Shown here piece by piece: positions 44,426 through 53,407 of a DNA stretch of 64,000 nt. Positions within the stretch are counted from its first letter, which is position 1. Each line of letters opens with the position of its first letter. The DNA comes from DATEZO01 sp035255485 (GTDB lineage: Bacteria; Pseudomonadota; Gammaproteobacteria; Burkholderiales; Burkholderiaceae_D): NCBI GenBank assembly GCA_035255485.1, contig DATEZO010000062.1, positions 7,154-71,153 on the forward strand, in the 5' to 3' direction. Both the position numbers and the translations under genes were made by a program. Below the pieces are notes generated by a model, which saw only the letters and a program-made list of their open reading frames with translations, was not told the origin of the DNA and did no database searches.

Positions 44426-44809
44426 TCAGAGCCGAGCCGACCTGGCCAGCGCAGCGCGTCTTTGATAATAGGCAACATTCAACTGCGCTTCACGCACCCG
44501 CTGCTCTTCCACGTCGGCGCAAATCAGGTAATGGTGTTCTGCGCGCGTCAACCACCAGCGGTGGATAGTCCGGAAAATCGGCGTAATCGACAGCATGGTC
44601 AATTCATGCAGCTTGAATTCCTTTGCAGCGGGTTGCTGCTTTCCAGCCGTGTTGCCAGGCGATGGCTTTTGGGGATTGACGATGGAAGGTTTGGCATTCC
44701 TGGAGAGCCCTTTGGCCGCGCCCGGGCTTTGAATCGCGCGTGATGCAGGCATGCCGGCGATGGCAGCTGATTGTGCCATTCTTACGCGTTTCCCATGATT
44801 ATTTCCCAT
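44426..44809 (-). CDS. Small hypothetical protein
   Basis: A frame of 127 residues, or 117 from the second ATG (44779). I do not recognise a family. The first half is Ala/Ser/Pro/Lys-rich and looks disordered. The second half (HELTMLSITPIFRTIHRWWL, then HHYLICADVEEQRVREAQLN) looks like a folded helical segment with an aromatic-rich stretch and a basic end. That composition is protein-like and unlike the shadow frames nearby. There is no strong ribosome binding site at either start. It lies alone on the - strand in the long gap between smc and zipA. Confidence 0.5.
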   Translation of the reverse strand: MGNNHGKRVRMAQSAAIAGMPASRAIQSPGAAKGLSRNAKPSIVNPQKPSPGNTAGKQQPAAKEFKLHELTMLSITPIFRTIHRWWLTRAEHHYLICADVEEQRVREAQLNVAYYQRRAALARSARL

Positions 44810-45314
44810 GCGTTTCTCCGTATCAAGGCGTTGATTTCAGGGTACTGTCTTCAGCTTGTGCAGCCCTTCCTGTTTCGTTGTGCGAGGCTGTGCCAAGAGA
44901 GATTTCATGCGGTGCCTGACTTGCTGTACCGTGCTTGCAATTTTATTACCGCTTCCCTCTACAACATCTTGATAACTGTCAATCCGACTCATGCAGCGTT
45001 TGCGGAAACGCAGAAATTGTTGCAATGGTGCATTTCCATTTTGCAATGGCATTTTGGCAAAGACCTTTATCGGCAGGACAATGAACCGGCTTGACAATTT
45101 TGTTTCGTAACACTTACCCTAATAACTTGGCGCCGGGCTTGTTTCGATGCCCGCGCCTTTCTTTCACGACCACTCTGGCAAGCGCAAATGACGTATGCTT
45201 GTCGATTGCCAGTTCTTCGGATTTTGTAAATGACTCGATCTGTTTCCCGGATGTGCAATGCAGCCAGCGCCGCCAGCAGTCAAACGGCTGGAGCCGGGCG
45301 GGGGCGCACGCGAC
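44810..45314. other. Intergenic region upstream of zipA
   Basis: About 500 bases without a convincing gene. A perfect -35 TTGACA at 45091-45096 with a weak TACCCT 18 bases further (45115-45120) may be a promoter for the zipA unit. Short GCAATGG-type repeats occur around 45020-45060. Confidence 0.4.
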
Positions 45315-46391
45315 ATGACTGATCTGCAGGCAAGCCTGATGGCAATCGGCGGCGCGATCCTGCTCGCCGTCGTCTCTTATAACAAATGGCAGGAATACAA
45401 AGCCAAGAGAACCGTGGAACGGGCGTTTTCGTCGACCCATGACGATGTCTTGATGGAGCGCAGCGCTGCGCCTGTCGAGCCGGAAATGCGCCAGGAGCCC
45501 AGCTTTGTTGACAGCGATGTCAGTCAGGATGCTGGCCCGGTGGCGTCGAACGCCGCTGCCGCGCCTGCCGAGCCGATGGCCCGGCCGGTCGAACAGAAAG
45601 AACTGCCGGTCGACGAACTGATCGATTGCGTGATTCCCCTCGTATTGGCTGGCCCGACACGCAGCGACAAGGTGCTTGCCGCGATCCAGCCATTGCGGCA
45701 TGTCGGAAACAAGCCGGTTCATTTCATCGGACAGCGCGAGGATGGCAGTTGGGAACCGGTGACGCATGGCAGTGCCTATGCCGTGCTGTGTGCCGGCGTG
45801 CAGCTCGCCAACCGCCATCACGCGCTGAACGAGATTGAATATTCCGAACTGGTGACGCGCTTGCGGCAGGTAGCCGATGTGCTGGATGCGGAACCCGATA
45901 TTCCCGATATGACCCAGGTCATGCTGATGGCGCGCGAACTGCATCAATTCGTCAACGAATACGATGCGCAACTTAGCGTGAATATTCTTTCCCAAGGTGC
46001 GCCGTGGGCAGTCAATACCTTGCTTGCTGCGCTGGAACGGCAGGGGTTTGATTTGCGCCCCGACGGCCGCCTGATCATGCCGGACGGCGACGGCGGCGCG
46101 CTATTCTCGCTATTGACCAATGTGACACTGGCGGACGAAACCACATCGCGCCTGACCCTGTTGCTCGATGTACCGTGCGTGACGCCGTCGAAGGACGGTT
46201 TCAGCGCAATGATCTCATGCGCAAAAATGCTCGCTGCCCGGCTCGACGGCGCGGTGGTCGACGACGGCGGACAACCCCTCTCGGATGTCGCACTGAAGGA
46301 AATTGCGGAGCAGGTTGCCGCTTTCCATGGGCATATGGAAGAGGCAAATGTTGCGGCCGGTTCAACCCGGGCATTGCGCCTGTTCTCCTGA
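45315..46391 (+). CDS. zipA: Cell division protein ZipA-like
   Basis: A protein of 358 residues with ZipA topology. A short periplasmic N-terminus leads into one membrane segment at about 6-21 (SLMAIGGAILLAVVSY), then a basic patch (KWQEYKAKR). An acidic/Pro/Ala linker follows, and a C-terminal ZipA FtsZ-binding domain covers about residues 205-340. It should tether FtsZ to the inner membrane. ATG 45315 is chosen; the frame extends 19 codons upstream without homology. It lies between smc and ligA, the standard place, and its stop is one base before the ligA ATG. Confidence 0.88.
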   Translation: MTDLQASLMAIGGAILLAVVSYNKWQEYKAKRTVERAFSSTHDDVLMERSAAPVEPEMRQEPSFVDSDVSQDAGPVASNAAAAPAEPMARPVEQKELPVDELIDCVIPLVLAGPTRSDKVLAAIQPLRHVGNKPVHFIGQREDGSWEPVTHGSAYAVLCAGVQLANRHHALNEIEYSELVTRLRQVADVLDAEPDIPDMTQVMLMARELHQFVNEYDAQLSVNILSQGAPWAVNTLLAALERQGFDLRPDGRLIMPDGDGGALFSLLTNVTLADETTSRLTLLLDVPCVTPSKDGFSAMISCAKMLAARLDGAVVDDGGQPLSDVALKEIAEQVAAFHGHMEEANVAAGSTRALRLFS

Positions 46392-46392
46392 C

Positions 46393-48471
46393 ATGCAGTT
46401 CGATTTGCTTCATGACGCGGCAGCCGCCGGCAATAATGGTTCCGCGCCGCCCGCCGCTGACGGCGATTGGCAGGCACGCGCCACCTGGCTCAGGGACGCG
46501 CTGAATCGGCATAGCCATGCTTATTATGTCCTGGACAATCCCACCATACCCGATGCCGAATACGACCGGCTGTTTCGCGAGCTGCAGGCGCTGGAAGCGG
46601 CGTACCCGGAACTGGTTGCGGCGGATTCCCCGACGCAACGCGTGGGCGGCGCACCGCTGCCGCAATTCGCGCAGGTGCGGCATTCGATCCCGATGCTGTC
46701 GCTTGCAAACGGATTCCACGAAGAAGACATTGTGGGGTTCGATCGCCGGGTACGCGAAGGCTTGCAGGCCACCGATGAGGTGGCGTATGCGACCGAACTG
46801 AAATTCGACGGCCTCGCGATCAATCTGCGCTACGAGAACGGACTGCTGGTCGAAGCCGCAACGCGCGGCGACGGCGCCACCGGCGAAAACGTGAGCGCCA
46901 ATATCCGCACGGTGAGGGCGATTCCGCTACGCCTGCATGCCGATCACCCGCCCAAGGTAATCGACGTGCGCGGCGAAATATTGATGTTCAAGGCAGATTT
47001 TGCCAGGCTCAATGCACGCCAGCGTGCAGCCGGCGCGAAGGAATTCGCCAATCCGCGCAATGCCGCCGCCGGCAGCCTGAGACAGCTGGACCCGAGAATC
47101 ACGGCGCAGCGCGCGCTGCGGTTTTTCGCCTATGGCATCGGGGTACTGGAAGGCGCGGCCATGCCGGACACCCATGCTGGCCTGCTCGACTGGTATGCAG
47201 CGCTCGGCATTCCGGTTTGCAGCGAGCGTGCCGTGGTCAGCGGCGCAAGCGGCCTGCTGGCGTTTTTCCACGACATTGCACTAAAGCGCATGGCGCTGCC
47301 CTACGACATCGACGGCGTCGTCTACAAGGTCAACCGGCTGGACCAGCAGCAACGGCTTGGCTTCGTGTCGCGCGCGCCGCGCTTTGCGATCGCACACAAG
47401 TTTCCGGCCGAGGAAGCGCTGACGCAGGTGCAGGAAATCGAAGTCCAGGTCGGCCGCACCGGCGCGATCACGCCGGTAGCGCGGCTGTCGCCGGTGGCGG
47501 TGGGCGGCGTCATCGTGACCAATGCGACGCTGCACAACGAGGATGAAGTCAACCGCAAGGATATCCGGATCGGCGATACCGTCATCGTGCGCCGCGCCGG
47601 CGATGTGATCCCGGAAGTGGTATCTTTCGTGCCGGAAATGCGGCCCGCCAATGCACGGAAATTTGCCATGCCGGTAGTGTGCCCGGCGTGCGGTTCGCCC
47701 ATCATTCGTGCCGAAGAAGAGGCAATTGCACGCTGTTCCGGCGGCTGGGTCAAATGTCCGGCGCAGCGCAAGGGCGGCCTGCTGCATTTCGTGTCGCGTC
47801 GTGCCATGGATATCGAAGGCCTGGGCGACCAGCTGGTGGAGCAACTGGTCGACAAGCAGGTGATCCATACCGCGGCTGACCTGTACAAGCTGGGCCTGAT
47901 ATCGTTGGCCGCGCTCGACCGCATGGCCGACAAATCCGCACAGAACGTCCTGGCGGCGCTGGAAAGATCGAAATCGACCACGCTGGCGCGTTTCATTTAT
48001 GCGCTGGGCATCCGGCATGTCGGCGAAGCGACCGCTAAGGAACTGGCGCGCCATTTCTGCAACCTGGATGCGCTGATGCAGGCGCCGGAAGAAGAATTGA
48101 TCGAAGCGGCCGATGTGGGGCCCGTGATTGCCCGTTCGATCCGGATGTTTTTCGCCGACCCCATGAATCTCGAACTGATCGAGCAATTGCGCGCCGCAGG
48201 CATCCACTGGCCGGAAGAGGTGCGCGACAAGGCGCCAAAGCCGCTACAGGGCAAGACTTTCGTCCTGACCGGTGCGCTGCCGACCCTGACGCGCGACCAG
48301 GCTGCCGGCATGATCGAGGCCGCGGGCGGCAAGGTGGCTGGTTCGGTATCGAAAAAGACCAGTTACGTGGTCGCGGGCGAAGAGGCCGGCAGCAAGCTGC
48401 TGAAGGCTCGCGAGCTGGACTTGCCGATTCTTGATGAAACTGGATTCCTTCACCTGCTGGATAAAAAATGA
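46393..48471 (+). CDS. ligA: NAD-dependent DNA ligase
   Basis: A protein of 692 residues that seals nicks in replication and repair. The adenylated lysine is Lys137 in ATELKFDGLAINLRYENG. The N-terminal Ia domain (YYVLDNPTIPDAEYDRLFRE) binds NAD. The OB domain is followed by a zinc-binding module (CPAC...C...CPAQ, about 430-455), helix-hairpin-helix motifs (GIRHVGEATAKELARHF) and a C-terminal BRCT domain from about 615 (LQGKTFVLTGALPTLTRDQA). ATG 46393 follows the zipA stop by one base. Its stop overlaps the galU start (ATGA). Confidence 0.97.
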   Translation: MQFDLLHDAAAAGNNGSAPPAADGDWQARATWLRDALNRHSHAYYVLDNPTIPDAEYDRLFRELQALEAAYPELVAADSPTQRVGGAPLPQFAQVRHSIPMLSLANGFHEEDIVGFDRRVREGLQATDEVAYATELKFDGLAINLRYENGLLVEAATRGDGATGENVSANIRTVRAIPLRLHADHPPKVIDVRGEILMFKADFARLNARQRAAGAKEFANPRNAAAGSLRQLDPRITAQRALRFFAYGIGVLEGAAMPDTHAGLLDWYAALGIPVCSERAVVSGASGLLAFFHDIALKRMALPYDIDGVVYKVNRLDQQQRLGFVSRAPRFAIAHKFPAEEALTQVQEIEVQVGRTGAITPVARLSPVAVGGVIVTNATLHNEDEVNRKDIRIGDTVIVRRAGDVIPEVVSFVPEMRPANARKFAMPVVCPACGSPIIRAEEEAIARCSGGWVKCPAQRKGGLLHFVSRRAMDIEGLGDQLVEQLVDKQVIHTAADLYKLGLISLAALDRMADKSAQNVLAALERSKSTTLARFIYALGIRHVGEATAKELARHFCNLDALMQAPEEELIEAADVGPVIARSIRMFFADPMNLELIEQLRAAGIHWPEEVRDKAPKPLQGKTFVLTGALPTLTRDQAAGMIEAAGGKVAGSVSKKTSYVVAGEEAGSKLLKARELDLPILDETGFLHLLDKK

Positions 48472-49352
48472 AAAGAAACAGGAAAATTACCAAGGCAGTG
48501 TTCCCGGTGGCAGGTCTGGGCAGTCGCTTCCTGCCTGCCACCAAGGCGCAGCCGAAAGAGATGCTGCCGATCGTCGACAAGCCGCTGATACAGTATGCGG
48601 TCGAGGAGGCGGTGGCGGCCGGCATTACCGAGCTGATTTTCATCACCGGCCGCAACAAGCGTGCGATCGAGGATCATTTCGACAAGGTCTACGAATTGGA
48701 AGCGGAGCTGGAGGCGGCGGGCAAGCTGCAACTGCTCGACATGGTGCAAAACGTGATCCCGAAGCATGTCAATTGCATCTACATCCGCCAGTCCGCGCCG
48801 CTGGGTTTGGGACATGCCGTACTGTGCGCGCGCCCGGTGGTCGGCAACGAGCCTTTTGCGGTCTTGCTGGCTGATGATTTCATGGATGTGGAAGCTGGAC
48901 AGCTGCCGGTGCTGGCGCAGATGACCGCCATCTTTGCGCGCGAAGGCAGCAGCCTGCTGGCGGTGCAGAATGTGGCGCGCGAGGATACCCGGCAGTATGG
49001 CATCGTCAGCGTATCGCCGTTTCAGCCGAATCTGGAGCGCGTCAACAGCATCGTCGAAAAACCGCAGCCGGATGTCGCACCGTCGACCCTGGCAGTGGTA
49101 GGGCGCTATATCCTGACCGCCAGGATTTTCGATTATCTTGAAAAACTGGGCAAGGGCGCGGGCGGAGAAATCCAGTTGACTGACGGTATTGCCGCGCTGC
49201 TGCAATCGGAGCCGGTGCTGGCCTACCGCTATGCCGGCCAACGCTACGATTGCGGATCGAAGCTCGGTTATCTGAAGGCGACGCTGGCGATGGGCTTGAA
49301 GCACCCGGAAACCGGAAAAGCGTTTCATGACCACATTCGGCAAATGCAATGA
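48468..49352 (+). CDS. galU: UTP-glucose-1-phosphate uridylyltransferase
   Basis: A nucleotidyltransferase of 294 residues that makes UDP-glucose for surface polysaccharides. The nucleotide-binding motif is PVAGLGSRFLPATKAQPKEM at about 11-30, with LPIVDKPLIQYAVEEAVAAG following. FAVLLADDFMD around 128-138 carries the metal-binding Asp, and IVEKPQPDVAPS is also typical. The length fits GalU. It overlaps ligA by four bases upstream and def by four bases downstream, so ligA-galU-def are translationally coupled. Confidence 0.95.
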   Translation: MKRNRKITKAVFPVAGLGSRFLPATKAQPKEMLPIVDKPLIQYAVEEAVAAGITELIFITGRNKRAIEDHFDKVYELEAELEAAGKLQLLDMVQNVIPKHVNCIYIRQSAPLGLGHAVLCARPVVGNEPFAVLLADDFMDVEAGQLPVLAQMTAIFAREGSSLLAVQNVAREDTRQYGIVSVSPFQPNLERVNSIVEKPQPDVAPSTLAVVGRYILTARIFDYLEKLGKGAGGEIQLTDGIAALLQSEPVLAYRYAGQRYDCGSKLGYLKATLAMGLKHPETGKAFHDHIRQMQ

Positions 49353-49882
49353 GCGTGCGCGATATCCTGAAAATGGGCGATCCCCGGCTATTGCGCCAGG
49401 CGCAGCCGGTAAAGGAATTCAATACGCCTGAATTGAACCGGCTGATCGACGATATGTTCGACACCATGCGCGCCGCGAATGGCGCCGGCCTGGCCGCACC
49501 CCAGATCGGGGTGGACCTGCAACTGGCGATTTTCGGCTTTGCGCAGAATGCGCGCTATCCGGACGCGCCGGAAGTGCCGGAAACGGTGCTGATCAATCCG
49601 GTGCTGACGCCGCTGTCGGAAGCCGTGGAAGAGGGCTGGGAAGGGTGCCTGTCGGTGCCCGGCCTGCGCGGCATGGTGCCGCGCTGGGCCCGGTTGCGCT
49701 ATGAGGGATTCGACCGCCACGGCAAGCGCCTCAGCCGCGATGTGGAAGGTTTCCATGCCCGGGTGGTACAGCATGAATGCGACCATCTGGCCGGCATACT
49801 CTATCCCATGCGGATTCGGGACTTCTCCCATTTCGGGTTTACCGAGGTGCTGTTTCCGGACCTGGGCGGTAACGGCGACTGA
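49349..49882 (+). CDS. def: Peptide deformylase
   Basis: A protein of 177 residues that removes the formyl group from new proteins at the ribosome. The three family motifs are GAGLAAPQIG (45-54), EGCLSVPG with ligand Cys100, and QHECDHLAG with His142, Glu143 and His146. The HExxH-type glutamate is the general base. The motif spacing is normal. This copy lies next to galU, not next to fmt as in the more usual def-fmt pair, so the genome may hold another def elsewhere (inference). Confidence 0.95.
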   Translation: MSVRDILKMGDPRLLRQAQPVKEFNTPELNRLIDDMFDTMRAANGAGLAAPQIGVDLQLAIFGFAQNARYPDAPEVPETVLINPVLTPLSEAVEEGWEGCLSVPGLRGMVPRWARLRYEGFDRHGKRLSRDVEGFHARVVQHECDHLAGILYPMRIRDFSHFGFTEVLFPDLGGNGD

Positions 49883-49974
49883 ACCATGCCGCCGCATTGC
49901 GCGGGGGTGTTCGGTGCGCTGTCCTGGATTACGCCAGATTTTCTCCAAGCATCGTTTCTGCAAACAGAAAAACA

Positions 49975-50047
49975 GGGAGTATAGGCAAAAATAATGCAAT
50001 ATGCGGAATGATCTTGCGGCTGTTTAAAAATACATGCGGTAGTATAA
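49975..50047 (+). repeat. Dispersed intergenic repeat, copy E
   Basis: It starts GGGAGTATAGGCAAAAATAA, has a degenerate mini-stem (CGGA-ATGATCT-TGCG) and ends GTTTAAAAATACATGCGG followed by GTATAAAA. It lies between convergent def and the pseudouridine synthase gene, ending just 15 bases from the latter's stop. Confidence 0.65.
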
Positions 50048-50062
50048 AAACCCGGCAAAACC

Positions 50063-50809
50063 CTAGAATTTTTCGTCCGGACGCAGATAGCGCCACTGTC
50101 CGACCGGCAAATCGCCCAGCATGACGCCGCCGATACGCACCCGCTTCAACCCCAGCACTTTCAGCCCGACCGCTTCGCACATGCGCCGAATCTGCCGCTT
50201 CTTGCCTTCGCGCAGCACGAAGCGCAATTGATCGTCGTTTTGCCAGCGTACCTTCGCCGGCAGCAGCTTTTTACCGTCGAGCGACAGGCCGTGATTCAGC
50301 AGGCGCAGGTCGGCGTCGGGCAGGCGGCCGGGTTTGCCATATTGCACCCGCACCAGATATTCCTTTTCAATCTCGGTATCCTGGCCGATCAACTGCTTCG
50401 CAATCCGGCCATCCTGAGTCAGGATCAAGAGGCCGGTCGAATCGATATCCAGCCTACCGGCCGGAACCAGGCTGCACAACTGGCCCGGATGGAATTGCAG
50501 CGACGCCGTATCCTCTTTCCAGCGATTGTCCGGAGTGACCAGCACCACGGCCGGCTGATGGCCATCCTCCGCCTGTCCGCTGACATAGCCGATCGGCTTG
50601 TTCATCAGGACCGTCACCCGCCGCGCCTGCTGCGCGCTGGCCTGGCGTTCGACCGTAATGCGCTGATGCGGCAATACCTTGCTGCCCAGTTCCGATACGA
50701 CTGCGCCATCGACGCGTACCCAGCCGCGCGCGATCCATTCATCCGCTTCGCGGCGTGAGCATAAGCCAAGTTCGGACATGCGTTTGGACAGACGGAGCGG
50801 TTCGGTCAT
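50063..50809 (-). CDS. rRNA pseudouridine synthase, RluB/RluE/RluF family (RluF-like)
   Basis: A protein of 248 residues. Residues 5-55 form an S4 RNA-binding domain (LSKRMSELGLCSRREADEWI). The RsuA-type catalytic domain follows, with the catalytic Asp121 in AGRLDIDSTGLLIL and the C-terminal motif EGKKRQIRRMCEAVGL. The S4 domain and short length place it with RluB/RluF rather than RluE; RluF, which acts on 23S rRNA U2604, is my best guess. It is the last gene of the map-glnD unit, 36 bases after glnD, and converges with def. Confidence 0.88.
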   Translation of the reverse strand: MTEPLRLSKRMSELGLCSRREADEWIARGWVRVDGAVVSELGSKVLPHQRITVERQASAQQARRVTVLMNKPIGYVSGQAEDGHQPAVVLVTPDNRWKEDTASLQFHPGQLCSLVPAGRLDIDSTGLLILTQDGRIAKQLIGQDTEIEKEYLVRVQYGKPGRLPDADLRLLNHGLSLDGKKLLPAKVRWQNDDQLRFVLREGKKRQIRRMCEAVGLKVLGLKRVRIGGVMLGDLPVGQWRYLRPDEKF

Positions 50810-50845
50810 GTGGTCTGGAATCGGTTGAGAAAAAAGAACGCAATA

Positions 50846-53398
50846 TTACACGTGCAGCGCTTCCAGCAGGTCGGTTTCCAGATGGATCTGGCTGCGGGGA
50901 TTGCTGAGCTCTGCGCCATCGATCAGGAAAACGTCTTCGACCCGTTCGCCCAGGGTCATGACTTTTGCCGTGTGCAGATTGATCCGGTATTTTGCCAGCA
51001 CGTTTGCAATCGCGTACAGCAGGCCGGTGCGGTCGTTGGCGGAGACCGACAGCAGATAATACTGGCCGCGCTCATCGGGCCGCAGGTCCACGGTCGGCGT
51101 GATCGGAAAAATGCGCGACAGCCGGGACAGCCGTCCTTTGCTCGGTGGCGGCAGCGGCTCCTGTGACTGCAGCAGATTGATCAACTCATGTTCGATCAGG
51201 CTGATGATATCGCGGTAATTATTGGCGAAAGTCGGTTCGATGACCAGGAACGTATCCAGCGCATAGCCATGCCTGGTGGTGTGGATCTTGGCATCCAGGA
51301 TGCTGAAATTCTTGCGATCGAAGTAGCTGCAGATGCGCGCGAACAGGTCTGGCTGATCCTTGATGTAGACCGTGACCTGCAAGCCTTCGCCAATCGGTGC
51401 CAGCCGGCATTTGACCACCGGGCCGGCGCTATTGATCTTGTTGAACAGGGCGCGGGTCTGCCATGCGATGTCGGATGCGTCATGGCGCAGGAAATAGGCA
51501 ATGTCGAGCTGATGCCAGAGGCGTTCGTGCGCGTCGTCCGGCAAGCCGTAAAGGCGCAGGGTCTTCAACGCCTCCTCCTGGCGGTTCTTCAGCTCGTGGT
51601 CGGCCGACGGTGTTTCGCCGCCCAGTACGCGTAGCGTCATCCTGTAAAGATCTTCCAGCAGCTTGCCTTTCCAGGCATTCCATACTTTGGGACTGGTGCC
51701 GCGAATGTCGGCCACGGTCAGCAGGTACAGCGAGGTCAGGTGGCGTTCATCCTTGACAAGATCGGCAAAGCCGCGAATGACATCCATGTTTGACAAGTCG
51801 CTTTTTTGTGCTACCTGCGACATGGTCAAATGGTGCTGCACCAGGAACACGACCAGCTCGGTGTCTTCCTTCGACAGGCCATGCTCCTTGCAGAACCTGC
51901 GCGCATCGGCCATGCCGAGTATCGAATGATCGCCGTTGCGACCCTTGGCGATGTCATGGAATAGCGCCGCGATATACAGCAGCCAATGCCCGGGCAGATT
52001 CGCCATCAGCTGGCTGCAGAACGGGTACTCATGCGCATGTTCTGTCATGGTAAAGCGCCGCACATTGCGCACTACCATCAGGATATGCTGGTCGACGGTA
52101 TAGACATGAAACAGATCGTGCTGCATCTGCCCGATGATGCGCCGGAAACTGGGCAGATAGCGGCCCAGCACACTAGTCTGGTTCATGCCGCGCAGCGCAT
52201 GCGTGATGCCTTGCGGCGCCTGAATGATGGAAAGAAACAGCGCGTGGTTGACCGGATCGCGCCGGAATCCGGCGTCGATCCGGGAACGCGCATGCCACAG
52301 GGCGCGCAGGGTGCGCGCCGTCATGCCCTTCAGCTCGGCGTGCTGTGCCAGCAGCAGGAACACTTCCAGCATGGCCGACGGTACGGTTTCGAAGGTATCG
52401 TCGTGCGCGATGTCGATCAGGCCGTTGGCCTGATTGAAGCGTTCGTTGATCGCCTGGGTCGAGAGCGGCTGGGGAAACAGTTGCGCCTCGATGTTTTGCA
52501 GCAGAATCGTGTTGAGTTGCGTCACCGCCTTGGCGGCCCAGTAATAGCGCTGCATCAGGTATTCGCTGGCGCGGCGCGTTTCGGTGGTCTTGAAGCCGAA
52601 GGTTTCTGCGATCTGCATCTGGACGTCGAACACCAGCCGGTCCTCGCACCTTCCGGCATGGATATGCAGGCGGATGCGGATATCCTTGAAAGCGCGCTCT
52701 TTTTGCGTCAGCTGGCGCGCCTCGGTGGTGGTGATCAGGCCGCGCTCAGCCAGCTTGCGCCACGAGTCGCCCAGGCCCGCCGCTTTGGCGACCCACAAGA
52801 TGACTTGCAGGTCGCGCAAGCCGCCGGGGCTTTCCTTGCAGTTGGGCTCCAGGCTATACGGCGTATCTTCGTATTTTGCATGGCGCTGGCGCATTTCCAG
52901 CGTCTTGGCCAGAAAAAATGCCTGTGGATCGATCGCTGCATTGCAACGGTCTCGCAGGAACAGGAGAAGCTTGCGACTGCCAATGACCAGTCGCGCTTCC
53001 AGCAGGCAGGTCTGCACCGTGATGTCGGCTGCGGCTTCCTTCAGGCATTCGTCGATCGTGCGTATGCTGTGGCCGATCTGGAATCCAAGATCCCAGAAAG
53101 ACTGGATCAATTCTTCCAGCGTGTTGCGCAAGGCCGCATCCGGTGCGCTGTTCAGCAGAATCAGTACATCGATATCCGAATGCGGAAACAGTTCGCCTCT
53201 GCCATATCCACCTACCGCTACCAATGCCGTATCGGCCGGCAAGGCAAAATTCTGCCAGATGCGGATCAATGCCGCATCCACGCTGGTGCGTAGACTGGCA
53301 AGCAGTTTTTCCGGCTTTCCGTCGACCTGGAATGCTGCGATGATGTTCTGCCGCTCGGTTTTCAGCTGTTCCTTGAGAGACGACGCAAGAGATGTCAT
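50846..53398 (-). CDS. glnD: PII uridylyltransferase / uridylyl-removing enzyme
   Basis: A protein of 850 residues and the main nitrogen sensor. It uridylylates PII proteins when glutamine is low and removes UMP when glutamine is high. The nucleotidyltransferase motif is GGYGRGELFPHSDIDVLI at 63-80. The HD domain is recognised by LFHDIAKGRNGDHS near 480. Two C-terminal ACT domains at about 670-750 and 780-850 bind glutamine (VTVYIKDQPDLFARICSYFD; YYLLSVSANDRTGLLYAIAN). It begins nine bases after the map stop. The map-glnD order is conserved in beta- and gammaproteobacteria. Confidence 0.97.
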   Translation of the reverse strand: MTSLASSLKEQLKTERQNIIAAFQVDGKPEKLLASLRTSVDAALIRIWQNFALPADTALVAVGGYGRGELFPHSDIDVLILLNSAPDAALRNTLEELIQSFWDLGFQIGHSIRTIDECLKEAAADITVQTCLLEARLVIGSRKLLLFLRDRCNAAIDPQAFFLAKTLEMRQRHAKYEDTPYSLEPNCKESPGGLRDLQVILWVAKAAGLGDSWRKLAERGLITTTEARQLTQKERAFKDIRIRLHIHAGRCEDRLVFDVQMQIAETFGFKTTETRRASEYLMQRYYWAAKAVTQLNTILLQNIEAQLFPQPLSTQAINERFNQANGLIDIAHDDTFETVPSAMLEVFLLLAQHAELKGMTARTLRALWHARSRIDAGFRRDPVNHALFLSIIQAPQGITHALRGMNQTSVLGRYLPSFRRIIGQMQHDLFHVYTVDQHILMVVRNVRRFTMTEHAHEYPFCSQLMANLPGHWLLYIAALFHDIAKGRNGDHSILGMADARRFCKEHGLSKEDTELVVFLVQHHLTMSQVAQKSDLSNMDVIRGFADLVKDERHLTSLYLLTVADIRGTSPKVWNAWKGKLLEDLYRMTLRVLGGETPSADHELKNRQEEALKTLRLYGLPDDAHERLWHQLDIAYFLRHDASDIAWQTRALFNKINSAGPVVKCRLAPIGEGLQVTVYIKDQPDLFARICSYFDRKNFSILDAKIHTTRHGYALDTFLVIEPTFANNYRDIISLIEHELINLLQSQEPLPPPSKGRLSRLSRIFPITPTVDLRPDERGQYYLLSVSANDRTGLLYAIANVLAKYRINLHTAKVMTLGERVEDVFLIDGAELSNPRSQIHLETDLLEALHV

Positions 53399-53407
53399 GC
53401 TTTTGCT

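Noticed and set aside
45114..45995. A long - strand frame opposite zipA
   Set aside because: It is the reverse shadow of zipA, His/Gln/Arg-rich as usual for antisense frames in this genome.
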